Source: Podocnemis expansa (lineage: Eukaryota > Chordata > Testudines > Podocnemididae). From it: DNA of 64,000 nucleotides. The stretch covers positions 42,845,441-42,909,440 of the forward strand of contig ML681990.1 in assembly GCA_007922195.1 (NCBI GenBank), read 5' to 3'. A program made the position numbers and the translations under genes. Shown piece after piece: positions 59,470-64,000 of the stretch. A model generated the notes under the pieces. That model was not told where the DNA came from. It did not search any database and saw only the letters and a program-made list of their open reading frames with translations. How positions within the stretch are numbered: the first letter of the stretch is position 1; each line of letters begins with the position of its first letter.

Positions 59470-59489
59470 ATTATATATATATATATAAT
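59470..59489. repeat. TA-rich simple repeat
   Basis: tattatatatatatatataa directly at the 5' edge of the LINE fragment. Confidence 0.9.
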
Positions 59490-62400
59490 AATGGTTTCTA
59501 TTAATGTTTTTCCCTGTCTCTCATTCCATTAGAAACTGCATATCTTCCCAGAATCCCAGTAGCATATGATCATTATACATAACATAATCTCTAAATGGTA
59601 TGGACCACCACAGTAATCCATGCCCATATTATATATAGGCTAGGATACTGCAGTGCACTTGTTAAAAGCACCTAGAAAGCTCATGTTTTGTAACTTTTAT
59701 CATTGTTTTGATCTTTTCCTTGTACCCATTTTCTTTAATTATTTTGTTGGCAATGTAAAGCAGATATTGCTGCTTCCAGATCCATTACACTACTGCTCAC
59801 TTAATGCTGGTTCAGCCTTGAGCCTCCCACTGCTTTTCTTTCATTTGGCTGAAAAATTCAGTTAGTGTTGTCTTAGTGTGGGTCAGAGTGTTTATCTATT
59901 CTGTGTTTGTGTTGTGCCCTGGCTTTGCATCATGAACACTTAAAGCTGAGGATAGTAAAAAATTGCCCTGAAATGTGAATATTCCCTGTATGATTAATTT
60001 GGATAATACATAATAAATATATTTATGATCAATTATAATGGTGATAAATGTGATAACTTGGATATTTTAATAGTATTCATATAATCTGAAATATTGAAAA
60101 CCAAATGTTCATGTTTTATTATGCTTAGAAAAGTTCACCAGTAAATGAAGCTATTGAGTAGAATATTCCAGCTGCTCCCACAGATCACCCATATTTTGGT
60201 AGTTCCCTACTTTTTTGTGTTCCTTTCACCACGTTCATTGTTTTCAGCAGTAACTTCAGTTGCTAATAAATTATTTCTGTCTGCTGCAATGCCAGTTACA
60301 GAAAGTCCTACATTTTGATGAGGACTTACTTTTCTATTTAGGCTTTCTGCACCAAAACTTGTAGGTAAAAACCATAGATGAATTTAGGGCAGATCCATGG
60401 TTTTGGACTCAATCCTCCATATGGCACCTGGACTGCAGGATTTCATCAGTATTTTGATGCTAAATGTTGCAGTTTTAATAGTGGTCTTTGGCCCACTTAA
60501 TCTGTCCCTCCATCATCTATACTGGTGGGAAGCAGAAAAGTGCTGACCCAGTAAAGCAAACATAGTGGGACTGTTAAATGCTATCCAAATGTGATCCTCT
60601 TTGACAGGGGCCCATGCACAGGAATTTAAATTGCAGCACTTTTTTAGGGGGCATGTTCTGTGTCCCCCTGGGCTAGAGGATCATGACTCTCCCTACTGGG
60701 ACTGGAGGAGCTCAGGGCCCCAGGAACGAGGGGACAGTGCAGAAGCTTGTGTTCTCCTGACCTGGGCCCTTGCAGTTGGGAAGAGTTCTGTGGCCCCCTG
60801 CCAGGTATTGGGAGGCCAGTACCCCTGGTTATTTCCCCCCTTGTCCATATACCTTGAAACATGTAAAAGCAGCAGTAAATGAAGAGCTGCTAGCAGATGG
60901 AACCCCTGGGTGAGAATATAAAACTGCTGTATTATCCTGTGATCAACAGAAGTTTCTTGAAATCTAAAGGGAACTGAAGTAACCAGATCCTTTTTCTGTT
61001 GGGACTGAGAATGTGTTCAAATATAGGTTAAAAAAAATGTAATCTGAGTATGAAAAATCAAGCATGTACCCATCATGCTAGAATTTTGATCTTACAAAAG
61101 ATTTAAGGGAATCAGTTCAGAAAACCCTCTAGGTCAAAAAGAAAAATCTCACCAAAGGTGTTTGAAAAACAAACAAACAAACAACCACAAAACAACCTTG
61201 TCTGGAATCCAGTAGAATGGAAGTGGTGAAGACGTTGGATAAAAATAAGATATTCACTTTTATGTTGGACTTCCTCAGAGCTACACCCCTCCTCTGGACC
61301 CCTCCCCAAAGCAGAGATGCATAGAAGTGTCATTCAAAAAAAAAATTGGAAGTACCACTACGCATGTTCAGCCACCATCATGAGTATTCTTCTGTGTTAT
61401 CCCCTTACCCCTCCCCCTAAATTCTCACTTTTTAAAACCCTTTCAAATGGTTAGCTCTTTGGGGCAAGAACTGTTGTCTTATGGGTTCAGAAAGCACACA
61501 CCACATACTGTACTGCTCCACTGATTGCCTACTATTCTAAGTGGGAAGTCTGTCTGATTGTCTGGAGGAAAGAACTTACTGAGCTGTCCTGTAGTATCTT
61601 TATTATTGCAAGTCTTGTGGAAAGATGTGTGTCTTAAAAAGGCAGCAAGGTTCAGGCTTGTCTTGATCTCTAGTGATAGAGAGTTCTGTAGGTGAAGGCT
61701 TTCCATTGTGAATGTCCATCCCCCAAGTGAGTGTATATATCAAGATGAGTTGTAGTGAGAGGTGGTGATTGATAGGGCCCTACACCACTGAGCACTTTTA
61801 AAGATCAGAACACAGACTTGAACCTGCTCTGCGGTTGGATAGGGAGACAATGTGGAATGTGAACCACTAGTAAAAGGTGCTTGTTAATCTCATATTGAGG
61901 AGGCTGGACAATGTGAGTGTTGACTCAGTGGGAGCATCCATCCATTCTGGTGTACTTGGGGTAAATAATAATTTTTAAATAAGCAAGATTTTTTTATAGT
62001 TTAAATATTTTCAAAATAAACCTATTTAAAATAGACAAACTATGTGACAGCTTGAATTTATAATATACTCTGGTAATCTAAATTAAATGCATACAAATAT
62101 TATCCAGTACGTGTTCGTTGCCAGGCTTTCTCCAAAGCCAAACCATTGCACTAGTGAAGTCCACTGATTAAGCACCTGAAACCAGAGTTGGCTGAAGTAC
62201 TGCACTGGCTTTTCACAGCAGTAGCCTCTTCTTTACGTGCAGAAGGGGAACATTTTCTTCATTTTCGTATGTTCAACTAGTTCAATGAATGAACTAGTTA
62301 TTGAAAAGCTAATAAACCTATTGGGAGTTGAGAAAGCAGGAACGCTTGCTTTCTTCCAATCTATGAGTAAAAACTGAATAAGTTATGTTAATCTAGAGGG

Positions 62401-64000
62401 ACATGGTGACCAGAAACAATCTGGTAAATGCACTAATGATACACAATACTTCCCTTCATTAAATGAACAATAAATGCAAGACAGTTCTGATAAATATTTT
62501 CTTTTGTCTAGCACATTATAGGTAGTTTTATTTAAAAATAAATTTTAAGAAACAGTCTTTGTGCATTTTAATTTATTTGAATTTGACCCAAAGTCCTAAA
62601 AAAATTAATCTTCTAGTACACAAGAAATGTATCGTTCACCATTTTCTAACATAATGAAAAAAAATGAACTGTGTAAGTTAAGCTATATAATTACTTACTA
62701 TGTCTATACACATTAACTTATCCTCTTGGTTAACAAAAAGAAACACCAAATTGAGTGGAAAGATTACATTTATTTGCAAATCAATATTTTAATAGTTATC
62801 AACCTGACTTTAAGAAAATAACTGAAAAGTACTAGACATATTCAAAACAGTTCTTTAAAACAATGTTTCTTGTGCGCTGATTTAAATCTTGGTTAAATTC
62901 AGTAATTTATATTGCTGTGGCATGCTGTGGATGTGTCTGTTTCTTAAAGGAAAGGTTCCTGACTTTCTAATTTGGCATGTTAGACTACTGCTGTCTGAAC
63001 ATCCATAGGCAATTAAGGTCCAATATGGCTCCAGTCTCTGGCTGCATACTTCAGAACACTGAAATCTAGCCTCCTTGAAACCACAGCTCACATCCAAAGG
63101 GATTAATCCCTTGACCCTTGTGACAGGTGGTAAATTGAGTTAGATGCACTTCCTGTTATGGAGATATTTGATTTCATAAAAGCTAGTATCTTGTCTGCTC
63201 TGTGATGTTAGGGCCAAGATCTTCAGCTGTGGGCCCCTCCTCCATATTCAAGCAATTAAATAAGTGGTTTGAGTTTTTTCAAATGTTACTGAGCACCCAG
63301 CAGCGCCCTTTGAGGTCAGTGAGGGCCACAGAATGTTTTGCGCTTTTGAAAACCTGAGCCTTTCCTTTAAGGTCCTAAATGTGGACTTAAAGATCTATCA
63401 GTAGGCAATTAGTTTTAATAAACACCCTTTTGTAAAACTTTGGTTTTGCTCTTGAATCCTTTGTCACATTCTCCTTTCTTCATTCCTCAGGGTCTTGACT
63501 ACTGGCTTGCTGCTTGGCTGCCACCCTCTATAAAACAAATGACTGCTTTTCAGAAGTGTTTTATTTCTCAGATTCTGAAGCACTCTGGGATGAGAAGTGC
63601 TATAGAAATGTACATTATCATTTTTAAAGTTAATTTTGTTTATTGTAGGATCAGATTGAAGTATTTGATAAAAATTAGTTTTCATTCCCTTTGAACCCAC
63701 GTTTCATATGTAACACAAATAAAGTCCTTTTATCCCTTAGCAGAGAAAATTCCCCATGTTGCTCAGAGCAGACTGATTGTTTCTACAGCAGGAATTTGCA
63801 CTGATCCCTAGTTAATTAAATAGGAATGAGATCATTTGGCTTCACTGTGAGGACAGTAAGGCTGTCTTCTCTGGTTTATCAGATGCAGTACTTCTTTGTT
63901 TCTTTGCTCCCATGATTGTTTCCATTCCTGGTTTTTCATCACCAAATACAATTTGTTAAAACTGAAGTAGGCTTTTGATTAAAAGACATGTGTAGAATAA
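59490..64000. other. Terminal intron stretch
   Basis: Mostly AT-rich. 60600-60850 is GC-richer and resembles the GC-rich repeats near 4-5 kb in style only. A short AAAC tract lies near 61168-61185. The stretch 63200-63360 (gttttgcgcttttgaaaacc) may be an ancient dispersed repeat. No exon recognised. Confidence 0.5.

Larger units (their letters stand above)
21375..64000 (+). other. ARSB: ARSB intron 4 (continues past window)
   Basis: The donor at 21375 has no matching acceptor that I can see. A continuation with the conserved exon 5 start (NGGQ) is not found in any frame that I read, so the intron is at least 42.6 kb. Human ARSB also has very long introns. Stretches without a recognised gene or element include 22023-22492, 22690-23764, 23957-25180, 26535-29810, 32471-34088, 39700-40641, 48950-51490, 54015-58250 and 59480-64000; these are mostly AT-rich with short simple repeats. 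Confidence 0.8.

Noticed and set aside
58644..59488. + strand frames (144 and 90 codons)
   Set aside because: Shadows of the LINE endonuclease gene on the minus strand.

Overview
The window is vertebrate nuclear DNA, most likely from a turtle (probably cryptodiran). It carries the 5' part of one host gene with vertebrate splice sites. The rest is a mix of CR1 LINEs, DIRS-type tyrosine-recombinase retrotransposons, Penelope-like elements, tRNA/CR1 composite SINEs, a Gmr1-type Ty3/gypsy element, LTR remnants and many hAT-like MITEs. The turtle call is an inference from this repeat mix; another non-avian reptile cannot be excluded without a database search.

The only host gene I can support is ARSB (arylsulfatase B, lysosomal N-acetylgalactosamine-4-sulfatase), on the + strand. 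A CpG-rich promoter and exon 1 lie at about 6.48-7.33 kb. Coding exons are at 6813-7085, 17109-17295, 19064-19254 and 21167-21374. They join in phase and give 286 codons plus the first base of the next. Exon 5 onward is not seen, so 21375-64000 is read as intron 4. Two calcium-ligand aspartates, the formylglycine cysteine and the active-site Lys and His residues are present. The last aspartate codon is split by intron 4.

Upstream (1-6.4 kb): an antisense CR1; a possible LTR; a decayed + strand DIRS element interrupted by a 419-bp solo LTR with a 4-bp target duplication and by a 373-bp fold-back element; GC-rich repeats; a small MITE; two tRNA-like/CR1-tailed SINEs. Intron 1: hAT-like MITEs, and an RT-less LTR element (9301-13694) whose gag is interrupted by a Penelope-like element flanked by a duplication of gag sequence. 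Several inverted dimers derived from the Penelope 3' end, each flanked by its own direct repeat, follow in introns 1, 2 and 4.

Intron 4 holds most of the mobile DNA: a 5'-half DIRS copy (29.8-32.5 kb, minus); a nearly complete DIRS copy (34.1-39.7 kb, minus) with inverted termini and an internal complementary region; a CR1 flanked by near-identical 164-bp direct repeats (40.6-41.8 kb); an old full-length DIRS copy (42.0-48.9 kb, plus) split by a CR1 and a hAT MITE; and a 3' LINE fragment with a restriction-like endonuclease (58.3-59.5 kb, minus), open for about 340 codons and flanked by TA-rich sequence. An assembly gap of 100 N lies at 26067-26166. None of the mobile-element genes looks fully functional; most have frameshifts or stops.
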